A DNA stretch of 64,000 nucleotides from Pseudomonadota bacterium (GTDB lineage Bacteria > Pseudomonadota > Gammaproteobacteria > Ga0077536), in the NCBI GenBank assembly GCA_016719885.1, contig JADJYF010000019.1, positions 93,297 through 157,296 on the forward strand, read 5' to 3'. Below the pieces are notes generated by a model that saw nothing but the letters and a program-made list of their open reading frames with translations, was not told the DNA's origin and did no database searches. This document shows, piece after piece, positions 34,474-45,900 of this stretch. The position numbers were made by a program, and so were the translations under genes. The first letter of the stretch is position 1. The number at the start of each line of letters is the position of its first letter.

Positions 34474-35451
34474 TTAGAACGCGATGCCGAGAGAGATACC
34501 GGCGGTCCACACGTCGAGGTTCTGCTTGGTGTTGAGGCTCAGGCCCTTGGCCAGGCCTGCGGCACCGGCCGCCGCCACCGCACCGGCATCGTAGTCCGGG
34601 TCGGTCAGGTCGGCCGACAGGTGGTAGCGGAAATCGGCGCCGAGGGTGATGCCCGGCATGACTTCGTAGTCCACACCCGCGGCGAACTGCACGCCGATAT
34701 CCAGGTAGTTGGTGCTGTCGGACGGCGGCGACACGACGTTCAGATCGAGACCGGCCGGGATGATCCAGGGACGCAGCTTCGAGCCTTCCATGAACTTGAT
34801 CTTGGGCGCGGCGCTGACCGTCAGCATCATGAGGTTCTGCTTGCCCGTGATGTTGGTGCAGTTGAGCGCGCCCGGCACGCCACCGGCCTTCACTTCGTTC
34901 AGCAGCAGACACTCGGCGACGGGGCCGAGGAGATGCGCGTCCTTGCTGCCCATGTTGCGGAACTCGAGGCCGAGTTCGGCGATCGTCCATGCGCCGGGAA
35001 TCAGGCCCAAGGTGTCGCGCGACAACAGGAAATCGAAACCGGCGCCGAAGTACCAGCCGTCGTCACGCTTGTTCTCGATGTCGGCCAGGCCAATCGCGCC
35101 CGGCACGTTGATCATGTCGGTGAAGGCCTGGTTGGAGCGGTCATCGGGCATCTTCGAATAGCCGCCGCGGAAGAACACGCGGTTGCCGGCTTCCTTGGCG
35201 GGCGCGGCGACCGGCGCGGGCGCGGTCTCGACCTTGGCGACACGGGTTTCGATTTCGGCGACCTTTTGCTCTTGGGCCGGCGCCTGGGCGGCAACCTTGG
35301 ACAGTTCAGCGCGCAGCGCGGCCATTTCCTGTTCCATCTGGCTCAAGCGCTGTTGCAGTGCCGCCACATCCGCATCGGCATGGGCGCCGGCGCATGCGAG
35401 CGCGAGGCCTGCGGCTATCGCGGTGCGGGTAAACGTTTTTTGACGGTTCAT
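34474..35451 (-). CDS. Outer-membrane beta-barrel protein
   Basis: A 325-residue exported protein. Signal peptide MNRQKTFTRTAIAAGLALACAGAHADA with an A-x-A site; a coiled-coil stretch follows (ADVAALQQRLSQMEQEMAALRAEL) with a Pro/Ala hinge, then alternating aromatic beta-strands (RVFFRGGYSKM, GWYFGAGFDFLL, FRYHLSADL) ending in Phe (AGISLGIAF), as usual for Bam-inserted barrels. The N-terminal coiled coil suggests trimer formation or periplasmic interaction. No specific family is recognised. It is preceded by GAGGAC and, 99 bases upstream, by a perfect FNR-type box. A strong terminator follows. Confidence 0.8.
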   Translation of the reverse strand: MNRQKTFTRTAIAAGLALACAGAHADADVAALQQRLSQMEQEMAALRAELSKVAAQAPAQEQKVAEIETRVAKVETAPAPVAAPAKEAGNRVFFRGGYSKMPDDRSNQAFTDMINVPGAIGLADIENKRDDGWYFGAGFDFLLSRDTLGLIPGAWTIAELGLEFRNMGSKDAHLLGPVAECLLLNEVKAGGVPGALNCTNITGKQNLMMLTVSAAPKIKFMEGSKLRPWIIPAGLDLNVVSPPSDSTNYLDIGVQFAAGVDYEVMPGITLGADFRYHLSADLTDPDYDAGAVAAAGAAGLAKGLSLNTKQNLDVWTAGISLGIAF

Positions 35452-35795
35452 CGTCGTGTCCTCATCTAGTCTGATCAGCAGGTTGTCTAGCTATCCCGTT
35501 CCTCGGGCAGCACTTGGGGCAAAGTCTGAAAGGGATTATGGAAATTCAGTTGATCGCGATCAAGCTGGAGCACGATGCCCTCCCTGGGGCAAACAAACAA
35601 CAGCATCCGGCGGATATATCGGGAAATGCGCTACGGGATTGAGGAAGCGGGACTAAGGGGATACACCTACGGGGCGGGCAGTGCCGGCGCACGCATGGTG
35701 CAACGCCACCGCATCGCCGACACTAGCCGGGACGTCCCGGCGCCGCGCGCCTGCCTGGCGCCGCCTACAACACGCTCAGCAACAGAGGGGAAACC
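35452..35795. other. Divergent intergenic region with regulatory site
   Basis: 344 bases between the outer-membrane protein (minus) and an LLM gene (plus). It holds a TTGATCGCGATCAA palindrome at 35550-35563. No supported gene: a short plus-strand frame at 35456-35656 has no family features and no ribosome site. The promoters of both flanking genes should be here. Confidence 0.5.
35550..35563. promoter_or_regulatory. Perfect FNR/ANR-type box
   Basis: TTGATCGCGATCAA is a 14-bp perfect palindrome and an exact match to the FNR consensus TTGAT-N4-ATCAA. It lies 99 bases upstream of the outer-membrane protein start and 233 bases upstream of the LLM start. If bound by an FNR/ANR regulator, the former would be the better placed target. 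Confidence 0.6.
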
Positions 35796-36782
35796 ATGCA
35801 TCCGCCCAGATTCGGCTTGTTCCTGTTACCCAACGACGTGCGCGAAGCGGTCACCGCGGCGCGGCGCGCCGAGGACGATGGCTATTACTCGGTGTCGGTC
35901 AACGACCACTTCTATTCGCCTTTCGGCGGCGCGCGCACGCCGCAGCTCGAATGTTTCACGGTGCTGACGGCGATGGCGATGGTCACGCGGCGCGTGAAAC
36001 TCGCGCCGGCGGTGGTGGCGGCCTCGTTTCGCTCGCCGGCATTGCTCGCCAAGTGTGCGACCACCCTCGACCACGCGAGTGAAGGGCGCTTGATCCTGGG
36101 TCTCGGCGCCGGTTGGCAGGTGAGTGAGTACAAGGCGCACGGTTATCCCTTTCCGCCGACCCCTGAACGCGTCGAGCAACTCGCCGAGCAACTCGAGATC
36201 CTCAAAGCGCTGTGGAGCGAGGAAGCACCCAGCTACCAGGGCAAGTACTTCACCATCGCCGACGGCGGTAACAATCCCAAGCCGCTGCAGCAGCCCGGCC
36301 CGCCCATCATGCTGGGCGGCTCGGCGCCCTCGATCCTGGCGCTCGCCGCCAAGCACGCCAAGGTCTTGAACATCATTCCGCCGACCTCCAACGGCAAGGA
36401 TTTTCCCAACGACCCGGCCGCCACGGTGCGCTTCACCATGGAGGTGATGAAAAACAAGATAGCGATGCTCGGCGGCCTGATGGAGGCCGAAGGGCGCAAG
36501 CGCGACGACATCGAACTCGGCGGCTTGCTGCTGCTCGGCATGTCGCGCCAGGCCAACGACAGCGCGCTGCACGACATGGCGAAGAATCTTGGCTTTGCCG
36601 ACTACGCGTCCGCCCAGCGTTCACCGGTCGCGCTATTGGGCACGCCGGCCGAGGTGCGCGACGAAATAGCGCGGCGCATCGCCGAGACCGGTGTCACCTA
36701 TTACATGATGTTCCCGGCGAGCGATGAATCGTGGTCATTGTTTTCGAAGGAAGTGCTGCCGCATTTCGCGCGCGGCTCTTGA
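35796..36782 (+). CDS. LLM-class F420/FMN-dependent oxidoreductase
   Basis: A 328-residue luciferase-like flavoprotein. Visible features are YSVSVNDHFYSPFG near residue 30, TLDHASEGRLILGLGAGWQ near residue 90, and PPIMLGGSAPSILALAAKHA near residue 168. This layout is close to the F420-dependent LLM group, but the cofactor cannot be assigned by eye. ATG 35796 is preceded by GAGGGGAAACC. It is the third LLM gene in the window, single on its strand, and converges with the sorbosone-dehydrogenase-like gene. Confidence 0.88.
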   Translation: MHPPRFGLFLLPNDVREAVTAARRAEDDGYYSVSVNDHFYSPFGGARTPQLECFTVLTAMAMVTRRVKLAPAVVAASFRSPALLAKCATTLDHASEGRLILGLGAGWQVSEYKAHGYPFPPTPERVEQLAEQLEILKALWSEEAPSYQGKYFTIADGGNNPKPLQQPGPPIMLGGSAPSILALAAKHAKVLNIIPPTSNGKDFPNDPAATVRFTMEVMKNKIAMLGGLMEAEGRKRDDIELGGLLLLGMSRQANDSALHDMAKNLGFADYASAQRSPVALLGTPAEVRDEIARRIAETGVTYYMMFPASDESWSLFSKEVLPHFARGS

Positions 36783-36836
36783 CCGACAGCGGCGCGGGCG
36801 ATTCATGCGCCAGCGCGACGGCGCGGCGACTGCGTT

Positions 36837-38180
36837 TCAGCGCGGCGCCGACCTCGCCTCGGGCTCGGTGGCGGCGGTGACTCGCCACACCACGTCACCG
36901 ACATCGTCCGCCACCAACAGTCCACCGCGCTGGTCGAGAAGCACGCCGACGGGGCGACCGAAAGCTTTGCCGTCGGCACTGACGAAGCCGGCGAGGACAT
37001 CGCGCGGCGCGCCTTGCGGCCCGCCGTCGCCGAAGGGCACGAATACGACCTTGTAGCCGGCGAGCGGCCGCCGATTCCAGGAGCCGTGCTCGCCGATGAA
37101 CATGCCGTGGCGAAAATTGGCTATGCCGGAGCCGACGCCCGCATAGGCCAGACCGAGGGCCGCGACGTGGCTGCCGAGGGCATAGTCGGGCACCAGCACG
37201 TCGCGGGCTTGGTCGCCCGATGCTTCCACGCGCGGATCGCGATGGTGACCGTAGTAGAACGCCGGCCAGCCATAGAAACCACCATCCACCACGCGAGTGA
37301 GGTAATCCGGTACGAGATCGCTGCCGAGTTCGTCACGCTCGTTGACGACGGTCCACAGCACGCCGTGGGCGTCCCAAGCCATGCCGTTGGGGTTGCGCAA
37401 GCCGCTGGCAAACACCCGCCAGGTGCGCGTTGCGAGCGTGACTTCGAGGATCGCGGCGCGATTTTCTTCGGCTTCCATGCCGTGCTCGGCAACGTTGCTG
37501 TTGGAACCGACGCTGACGTACAAGCGCTGGCCGTCGTTGCTCGCGACGACATTCTTGGTCCAGTGGTGATTGCGCATGCCCGCCGGTAGCGCGACCAGCT
37601 CGCTGACCGGCGTACTCACCCGCGTCATGCCGTCCCGATAGGCGACGCTGACAATGGCGTCGGTGTTGGCGATATAGAGTGTCTCGCCGACCAGGGCGAC
37701 GCCGAAAGGGCTGTGCAGGCCGCTCAGGAATTCCGTGGAAAAGTCCGCCACACCGTCGCCATCACTGTCGCGCAACAGCGTGATGCAATCACAACTCTGC
37801 ACCCCGGCGCCGGCTTTGCGCATGAAATAGCGTATCGCGTGGCCGCGCAGGCCGGCGTTGTCGAGGGGGCGCGGCGGCGCGTTGCTTTGCACCACCAGCA
37901 CATCGCCATTGGGCAGTGCGTAGAGCCAGCGCGGGTGCTTGAGGCCGCGCGCGAAAGCCTTGACGCGTAAACCCGGCGCCGCGCGTGGTGTTGCGTTGGC
38001 GGGCCAGCCCTGCGCTTCCGGAATATTCACTGTCGGCAGCAGGCGCCGCACCGGTTCGGCCAGCGTCGGGTTACCGCCGGTAGTGGCATCCTCGCCAAGC
38101 CGCGCCATGTCGCCGCAACCGCTGGCTGTGAGCGCCAACCACAGTGGCAACAGGATTCTGCATGACATCGCTGCTCGCAT
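36837..38180 (-). CDS. Sorbosone/glucose dehydrogenase-like PQQ lipoprotein
   Basis: A 447-residue exported beta-propeller. The lipobox is in LALTASGC at the end of a signal peptide (MSCRILLPLWLALTAS); the rest shows the six-bladed pattern of the GSDH/sorbosone dehydrogenase family: FARGLKHPRWLYALPNGDVLV, LYVSVGSNSNVAEHG, VFASGLRNPNGMAWD, and GEHGSWNRRPLAGYKVVFVPF. Members are quinoprotein aldose or sorbosone dehydrogenases, but many have no proven activity. ATG 38180 is chosen because GCGGGAGC precedes it and the lipobox follows; the upstream frame to 38309 is not conserved. Confidence 0.85.
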   Translation of the reverse strand: MRAAMSCRILLPLWLALTASGCGDMARLGEDATTGGNPTLAEPVRRLLPTVNIPEAQGWPANATPRAAPGLRVKAFARGLKHPRWLYALPNGDVLVVQSNAPPRPLDNAGLRGHAIRYFMRKAGAGVQSCDCITLLRDSDGDGVADFSTEFLSGLHSPFGVALVGETLYIANTDAIVSVAYRDGMTRVSTPVSELVALPAGMRNHHWTKNVVASNDGQRLYVSVGSNSNVAEHGMEAEENRAAILEVTLATRTWRVFASGLRNPNGMAWDAHGVLWTVVNERDELGSDLVPDYLTRVVDGGFYGWPAFYYGHHRDPRVEASGDQARDVLVPDYALGSHVAALGLAYAGVGSGIANFRHGMFIGEHGSWNRRPLAGYKVVFVPFGDGGPQGAPRDVLAGFVSADGKAFGRPVGVLLDQRGGLLVADDVGDVVWRVTAATEPEARSAPR

Positions 38181-38554
38181 GGCGCGCTCCCGCTGGAATG
38201 CCCGCAAGTTTATCGCGGCCATCGTGCACGCGGAGCCCGACAGCCACGACAACGGCGGCGCAGACCGGCTGCCGTTCAGGCGCTGCGCCCTTAGCCTGGT
38301 TCGGGGCAAAGCGCGGCACGGCGAGCCGTCGGTTCCGATCTTCGAGCCGGTTCTCGCGTGGTCATCTGGCCGGCTTCGGCGGTGATTTCACCGGCGCCTG
38401 CATTCCCGGGCTGGTCGATACCGGCGACCGTTACGGCACCGGCTGGTGCGGCTCCGTCGAAGGCGGCGATGGTGCGCTTTCTTGCGGTTCAGAGCTGGGC
38501 GGGGCGGGGCCGGCAAGGCCGCGTGAACGGCAAATTGTAAAATGCCGTTACGCT

Positions 38555-38568
38555 GAGAAGCACTTCTC
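38555..38568. promoter_or_regulatory. Inverted repeat upstream of PEP-CTERM gene 1
   Basis: GAGAAG-CA-CTTCTC, 59 bases before the ATG at 38627 and just after an AT-rich TAAAAT word (38538-38543). It could be an operator or a leader hairpin. No other PEP-CTERM gene here shows the same repeat. Confidence 0.3.
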
Positions 38569-38626
38569 ATTACTGGCCAACGGTGGCCGCCAGCATCATG
38601 AAAGTCATATCAAGGAGGGTTTCTTC

Positions 38627-39595
38627 ATGGCGACTCGCGGCCACTTGCGGTCCGGCCTGCACACCATCGTTCTGGCCATCCTGGCCAGTGGTGGCGTGGC
38701 GCACGCCGCGACCATCAGCATCCATCCGGAGGTCACGGCCGAGGCCGTCTACCAGGGCTTGAGTGCCGGCCCGATCTCCGCCGTGCACGGCGATCCCGGC
38801 GCCGCCTCGGTAGAGGCGCATGCGGGCCCCGACGAGGAAGCGGGCATTCTCGGTACCGATACGCAGGTCTACGACGGCGCCATCGCCAAGGCCCGTTCGC
38901 AGTTGGACAGCAGCCTGTCCACCTCCAGCGTCGGCACCTATGCCCACGCCGGCGGTTACTCTCCCGGCTTTGCTTCACCGCCCGACGAAGTGCATGCCGT
39001 CGCGAGTGTACGTTGGGTGCTGCGCTTCATGGTCAACGCGCCGAGCGACGTGACCACCGCGCAACTGAATGCGGAACTCGATGTGGACGGCACGCTGCTC
39101 GCGGCCGCCTACGGCGGCAGCCGGACGCCCGATGATCTGTGGGCGTCGGTAAGCGCGCGGGCCACCACCATCTCCAGCCTGGGCACCGTCGACTGGATCG
39201 ACGCCAGCGCCAAGCTCGACTGGACCGGCCAGCTGGTCGAGACCGGCGACTGGGCAGGTGCGTTCGTGTACCACGCGCCGCCGCTGTTCCACCGCGACCA
39301 GGTGGCGACGGTGAATCAACACCAGAACCTGCCTGGCCTGATCACGGTGCCGACCAACGAAGTGTTCGAGTACGTGGTCGAGATGACGAGCCAAGCCTAC
39401 GCGGTTGGCGCCTATGAGAACTGGGCGGTGTCGGATTTCTTCAACACGGCGGCTTTCGATCTCAGCGTGGCGACGCCCGGTCTCACGCTGGCGCGTATTC
39501 CAACGCCCGCTGTCGTGCCGCTGCCCGCGGCGTGGTTGCTGTTCGCTGGCGCTGCCATTGCGCTCGGCGCGCGACGGCGTCGCGTGACGCCCTGA
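38627..39595 (+). CDS. PEP-CTERM (VPLPA) surface protein 1
   Basis: A 322-residue exported protein. A signal peptide (LHTIVLAILASGGVAHAA) is followed by a Ser/Thr/Gly/Ala-rich beta domain, then a sorting signal: VPLPAAWLLFAGAAIALGA and a RRRR end. Proteins of this type are handled by exosortase/archaeosortase-like enzymes and end up in the extracellular matrix or at the surface. No exosortase gene is in the window. ATG 38627 is preceded by a strong AAGGAGGG. It is the first of five such proteins within 18 kb. The mature domain belongs to no family I know. Confidence 0.82.
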   Translation: MATRGHLRSGLHTIVLAILASGGVAHAATISIHPEVTAEAVYQGLSAGPISAVHGDPGAASVEAHAGPDEEAGILGTDTQVYDGAIAKARSQLDSSLSTSSVGTYAHAGGYSPGFASPPDEVHAVASVRWVLRFMVNAPSDVTTAQLNAELDVDGTLLAAAYGGSRTPDDLWASVSARATTISSLGTVDWIDASAKLDWTGQLVETGDWAGAFVYHAPPLFHRDQVATVNQHQNLPGLITVPTNEVFEYVVEMTSQAYAVGAYENWAVSDFFNTAAFDLSVATPGLTLARIPTPAVVPLPAAWLLFAGAAIALGARRRRVTP

Positions 39596-39983
39596 CGCTG
39601 ACGGTCAAGCGCCACGCCGGTCCGCGGCGCGAGCGCGGTGAAGGGGCGTGCGTTCGGTCGCGCTGTCGAGCGTGCGTCGCGGTTGCGCGGGCTGGGCGGC
39701 GGGGCGACAAGGCCGCGAACGCGCCGGCCTGCCGGGCAAATGCCTGGGCGGGTCGCCGCGCAGCTTGCCAGTGCCTGCGAGTCAAGGGGCGCCAGCGAAA
39801 CAGCACTGCGATTCACAGCGGCTGTCGTGCCAGACCGGCCGTTGACGTCGAACCTCGAGACGACACGTTACCCGCTGGTCCGGAATGCGGGCTGTCCCGC
39901 ATCACTATGTACTTTAGGACAATGGCCGCTGCGACGGGGCGGCCAGACAATCGAGATGTTTCGATTGCACGGGATCCGTCGCC
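39596..39983. other. Gap upstream of the giant repeat-protein gene
   Basis: 388 bases without a supported gene. Within it, TGCGGG-CTGT-CCCGCA (39886-39901) is a 6-bp-arm inverted repeat, followed by an AT-richer stretch (ATCACTATGTACTTTAGG) about 80 bases before the ATG. This is a plausible place for the promoter and operator of the giant gene, but no clear sigma-70 pair can be picked. Confidence 0.4.
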
Positions 39984-42900
39984 ATGATCAACTCCGCCTT
40001 TCCCTCCGTGCGCACTCGCCTGGCGCTGGCCGTACTCGGCGTGTTGGGCACCGCACCGGCGTACGCCGCCAACATCTCGTGGCTGTTGGACGGCGACGGC
40101 AACTGGGGCACGGCCGGCAACTGGTCCTCGTCGCCCGCGCTGCCGGGCGCGGCCGACGATGTCACGCTGGACGTCGGCGGCGACACGCGTCGCACCGTCA
40201 CCATCAACACGGTCGCTGCGGCCAGCACCCTGGTCAGCCAGGAAAATATCACGCTGTCGGCAGGCAGCCTCACGCTAGTCGGCGATTCCGCCATCCATGG
40301 CGACTTCCTGTTGTCCGGCGGCACGCTGGCGGGGGCGGGCGCCTTGACACTCCATGGCGCGGCTTCGAGTTGGGTCAGCGGCAGCATGTCGGGCACCGGC
40401 ACGACGCGCGTTGCCGGTGGCGTGTCGTTGGCTGGCGGCGGTTTGAAGGATATCAGCGGGCGCGCACTGGCCGTGCTCGCCAACGGTTCGGTGAACTGGA
40501 GCAACAGCGGGCATGACAGCGGCCGCATCCGCACCGGCGGTGCCACGCTCAGCAATGCCGGTCAGTGGAACGATCTCAACACTTTCAACAACCGCATCGC
40601 CAACGAACTGAACGCCACGGCTTCGAGCTTCAGCAACAGTGGCACCTATACCAAGAGCGGCGCGGCCACCACCGAGGTAGCGATCGCCTATCACAACAGT
40701 GGTCTCACCGACGTGCAGGCCGGCATCCTCAGCCTGACCGGCGGCGGCAGCAGCGGTGGCGAGTTCCACGCAGCGGCGGGCGCCACGCTCAACTTCGGTG
40801 GCACGAGCTACAGTTTCGTCGACGGTGCGCTGTTCAGTGGCGCGGGCGCCAAGAACCTCAACGGCGGCAGCTTCACGTTGAACGGCACCATCACCGGCAG
40901 CAATCTCAACCTGGTGGCGGGCAGCTATAGTGGCACCCACAGCCTTGCTGGTGAAACGGAGTGGCTGGGCGGCGCCTTCTCGAGCGGCGGGACCACCAGC
41001 GTGGTGAACGGCGCGAGCTTCAGTCTCACGACGGGTGGTCTGAAGGATATCGCCGGTCGCACATTCGACGTTGCCAGCGGCGCGACCGTGAACTGGAGCA
41101 ACAGCGGACATGACAGCGGCCGCATACGCACCGGCGGCGCCACGCTCATCAATGCCGGTCAGTGGAACGATCTCAACACTTTCAACAACCGCATCGCCAA
41201 CGAACTGAACGCCACCGCTTCGAGCTTCAGCAACAGCGGCGCCTATACCAAGAACGGCGCGGCCACCACCGAGGTTGCGATCGCTTACCACAACAGCGGC
41301 CTCACCGATGTGCAGGCCGGCATGCTCAGCCTGACCGGCGGTGGCAGCAGCGGTGGCGAGTTCCGTGCCAGCGCCGGCGCCACGCTCAACTTCGGTGGTA
41401 CGAGTTACAGTTTCGTCGACGGCGTGCTGTTCAGCGGTGCGGGCGCCAAGAACCTCAACGGTGGCAGCTTCACCCTCAACGGCACCCAGACCGGCAACAA
41501 TCTCAACCTGGTGGCAGGCACTTACAGTGGCAGCCACAGCTTCGCCGGCGAAGTGGAGTGGCAGGGCGGCGCCTTCGCGGCGAGCGGCGCCACCGCCATC
41601 GGCGCCGGTGGCGCCTTCGCCCTCACGGGCGGCAATGTCAAGGACATCCACGCGCGCACCTTCAGCGTGCTCGCCGGCGCGACCCTCGACTGGAGCACGA
41701 TTGGCCACGATGCCGGCCGCATTCGCACCGGCGGCACCACGCTCAGCAACGCCGGCCAGTGGAACGACACCAGCGCGTTCAACAATCGCATCGCCAATGA
41801 ACTCAACGCCAGCGCGTCGAGCTTCGCCAACAGCGGCACCTATACCAAGAGCGGCGTCGGCGTGACCGACATCGGCATCGCGCTGAGCAACAGCGGGCGG
41901 GTGGAGGTGAACGCCGGCACATTGAATTTCAGTAGCGCGGGCAGCAATGCCGCCAGCGGCGTGCTCGAGGCCGGTGCCGCCGGCACCGTTGCCTTTGGCG
42001 CGGGTTTCAGTTTCCTCGACGGCAGCACCCTGGCTGGCGCCGGCGCCAAGAATCTCAACCTCGGCACCTTCACCATCGCAGGCACGCAGCACGTGACGAA
42101 TCTCAACCTGGTGGGCGGCACCTACCAGGGCAGCCACGGTTTCGACGGTGACGTCGACTGGCTGGGCGGCACATTCAGTGGCGCGGGCAGTACCACGGTA
42201 CTGGGAGCATCGAGTTTCTCCCTGACCGGCGGCGCTGTGAAGGATATCAACGGCCGCACCCTGAGCGTGGCGGCCGGCGGCAGTGTGAACTGGAGTAACA
42301 GCGGCCACGACAACGGCCGCATTCGCACCGGCGGCGCGGTGTTGAGCAATGCCGGGCAATGGCACGATCAAAACGCCTTCAACAATCGTATCTCGAATGA
42401 ATTGAACGCCGTGCCGTCGAGCTTCGTGAACAGTGGTAGTTATGTACGCAGTGGCCCGAACACCACGGACATCGCCATCGCCTTCACCAACACCGGCACG
42501 GTGGACGTGCAAGCCGGTGCCTTGAACCTGAGTGGCGGCGGCAGCAACGGTGGCACCGGCGTGATGCAGGCCGGCGCCCTGGGTACGCTGGTCTTCAGCA
42601 ACGGTTTCACGTTCGCCGATGGCAGCAGCTTCGCGGGTCTCGGCGCCAAGAACCTGACGGGCGGTAGCTTCACGCTTAGCGGTATGCAGCACGCCAATAA
42701 TCTCAACCTCGTGGGCGGCACCTTCCAGGGCAGTCACCAATTCGACGGCGACGTGGAGTGGACGGGCGGTAACTTCAGCGGCGCCGGCACCACCAGCGTG
42801 ACGGCGAATGCGAGCTTGGCGCTGGCCGGCGGCAATCTCAAGGACATCAACGGACGCACGCTGCACGTGCTGGAAGGCGGCACCCTCAACTGGAGCAATA

Positions 42901-45900
42901 CCGGTCACGACAATGGCCGCATTCGCACCGGCAGTGCAAGCTTGATCAACGCCGGCCTGTGGCACGACCAGAGTGGCTTCAACAACCAGCTTGCCAACGA
43001 ATTGGGTGGCAGCGCATCGAACTTCACCAACAGCGGCACCTACGCCAAGAGCGGCATCGGCACCACGCAGATCTCCATCGCCTATCACAACAGCGGGCTG
43101 ACCACCGTGCAGGCGGGCGCTCTCAGTTTGAACAGCGGCGGCAGCAGTGGTGGCGAGTTCCGGGCGGAGACCAACGGCACCATCAACTTCGGCGGCAGCG
43201 GCTACACCTTCACCGATGGCGCGAGCTTGAGCGGCGCGGGCGCCAAGAACTTCAACGGCGGCAGCTTCGCGCTGAACGGCGCGTTGACCGTCAACAATCT
43301 CAACCTATTGTCCGGAACCTACGCCGGCACCCATACGTTGGCGGGCGAAGCCGACTGGCAGGGCGGCAATTTCGCCGGGGCCGGCACCACCACGGTCGCG
43401 GACGGCGCCAGCCTCAGCTTGAGCAGCGGCAGCCTCAAGGACATCAGTGGTCGCACGCTCAGCGTTGCCGCTGGCGGCAGCTTGAGTTGGAGCAACAGCG
43501 GGCATGATAGCGGGCGTATCCGCACCGGCGGTGCGGTGTTGCAAAACGCCGGCCAGTGGTTCGACCAGAATACGTTCAACAATCGCATCTCCAACGAACT
43601 GGGAGGCGGCGCTTCGAGTTTCACCAACGGCGGCACCTACACCAAGCTCGGCGCGGGCCAGACCGACATCGGCCTCGCCTTCACCAACACCGGCGCGGTC
43701 GATGTGCAGGCCGGCACGCTGCTGTTCAGCGCCGACGTCGCGCAACACGTCGGCAACGTGTTGAACGGCGGCACTTGGCGCGTGAGTGGCAGTGGCGTGC
43801 TGGCACTGAACGAGCCGGGTGCCCAGAACATCGTCACCAACCACGGCGACGTGACACTGGTCGGCGCCAGCGCGAGTTTCGCGCGCATCAATTCCCTGGC
43901 CACCAACAACGGCGCCCTGCGCCTGCTCGGCGCACGCAACTTCACGGCTGTCGGTGATTTCACCAACAACGGCATTGTGCAACTGGGCGGCGGCAGCTTT
44001 GGTGCGACCACGCTCACGGGCGGCGCCGCGAGCGAGATCTTCGGCTTCGGTACCGTCACGCCGACGGTAGTCAATTCAGGACGGGTGCGTGCCAGTGGCG
44101 GCGTGCTCACGTTCGCCGGTGGTGTGGATGGGCAGAGCGGCACGCTGCAATCCGACGCCGGTGCGACGCTGGCGTTGGGCGCCAACAGTGATGGCGACTT
44201 CCTGGTGAACAACGGCGCGCTCGCGCTCGGCGTCTTCGACGTCACCGTCGCCGTCGATTACAGCAACGCCAGCTTCGGCACTGGTAACGATTTCGACGCC
44301 CGCGCCGAGGTCACGGGCAGCGGGCACATCCTGGCCGCGGGCGATCTCGGCCAGGCCGTGAGCGGCGCCATCAGCGGCGGCGACGGCGCCACGCCCCAGA
44401 TCCAGTTCGGCAACATCCACGTCGGTGACGTGGCGCATCGCGAGTTCTCGGTGCTGGCCACCGGCAACAGTGGTCCGGCCTTGCGCGGTGCGCTGCAGAC
44501 CGCCGCCGGCGGTGGACTCATCGACGACGCGCGTCTCGGCGGCAGCGGTGTCAGTGCGCAGAACTTCGGCCCGTTGTCGGTGGGCCAGAACAGCGGCCCC
44601 TATGTCGTGACTCTCAGCGGTGATTTCGCCGGTGCGCTCGACAACCAGCGCGTGGCGGTGGTGAACAACTTCGACAATGTCGCCGAACAGGTGCTCGGCA
44701 TCAGTGGCGCGGTGTACCGCTATGCGAGTGCCAGCGCATTGAGCCCGTTACCGGTGGATTTCGGCAAGCGGCGCGTGGGCGAAGTGCTGAGCCAGGCGTT
44801 GACGGTGACGAACGAAGTGCCGGCGGATGGCTTCTCGGAATCACTGGATGCCGCGTTTGTAGCAAGCAGCGGCGAGGCGACGCATGACGGTGGCCACATC
44901 GCCTTGCTGGGCGCGGGCGCGAGCGATGACAGCAGTCTCGCGGTCGGCCTCGATACCAGCGTGGCGGGTCTGCGCAGTGGCACGGTGACGGTGGAGTTCG
45001 CGTCCAACGGCGCGGGCAGCAGCGGTCTCGGCATCACGGCGCTGGCCAGCCAGGTGGTGGACGTGCAGGCCGAGGTCTACCGGCTCGCGAGCGCGAACAC
45101 GGTGGCGCCGGTGGTGTTCGCCAACCGTCACGTGGGCGACGCGGCGACGCAGTTCCTGGCGGTGAGCAACACGGCGGCGGCGGATGGCTTTTCCGAGCGC
45201 TTGAACGCGAGTCTCGGCACGACCAGTGGCGACGTGAGCAGCAACGGCGGTGCGTTCACGCTGCTCGATGCGGGTACCAGCAACGACGTGGCCCTGGCGG
45301 TCAGTCTCGACACTGCGAGTGCGGGCCACAAGAGCGGCACGGCGACGGTGGCGTTTGCGTCGGACGGCGCGGGTACCAGTGGCTACGCGGCGTTCGATCT
45401 TGGCACCCAGAGCGTGGAGGTGAGCGGTGACGTGTACCGCTATGCGAGCATCGGGCCCGTGGCCGACTTGAGTTTCGGCAACGTGCACGTCGGCGACCTG
45501 CTGAGTCAGTCCCTGACCATCACCAACACCGCACTCGACGATGGCTACTCGGAAGCACTGGACGCGAGTTTCGTGGCTGCCAGCGACACACGCATCCAGT
45601 TCAGCGGCGAGATCATCGGCCTCGGCGCGCAGCAGGCCGATGCCGACAGTCTGCGCGTCACGCTCGATACCAGCAGCGCCGGTAGCGTCGACGGTGTCGT
45701 CACGCTCGCCCTGCGCTCCAATGGCGCCGGCAGCAGCGGCCTGGGGCTGACCGCTCTCGGCAACCTGGGTGTCGGCGTGCGTACCAACGTCGGTGTCTAC
45801 CGCTTTGCCGACGCGGCCTTGTTGTCCGCTGAACCCATCGACCTCGGCGCGGCGCGTGTCGGAGACAGCGTAGCGCTCAACACCATCATGCTCGCCAATA

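Noticed and set aside
35456..35656. 66-codon frame in the divergent region with the FNR-type box
   Set aside because: No ribosome site or motif; the stretch is a regulatory region with the palindrome.
40275..43088. 937-codon minus-strand frame in the giant gene
   Set aside because: Antisense reading of the repeats; no family features, no ribosome site. Its length comes from composition.
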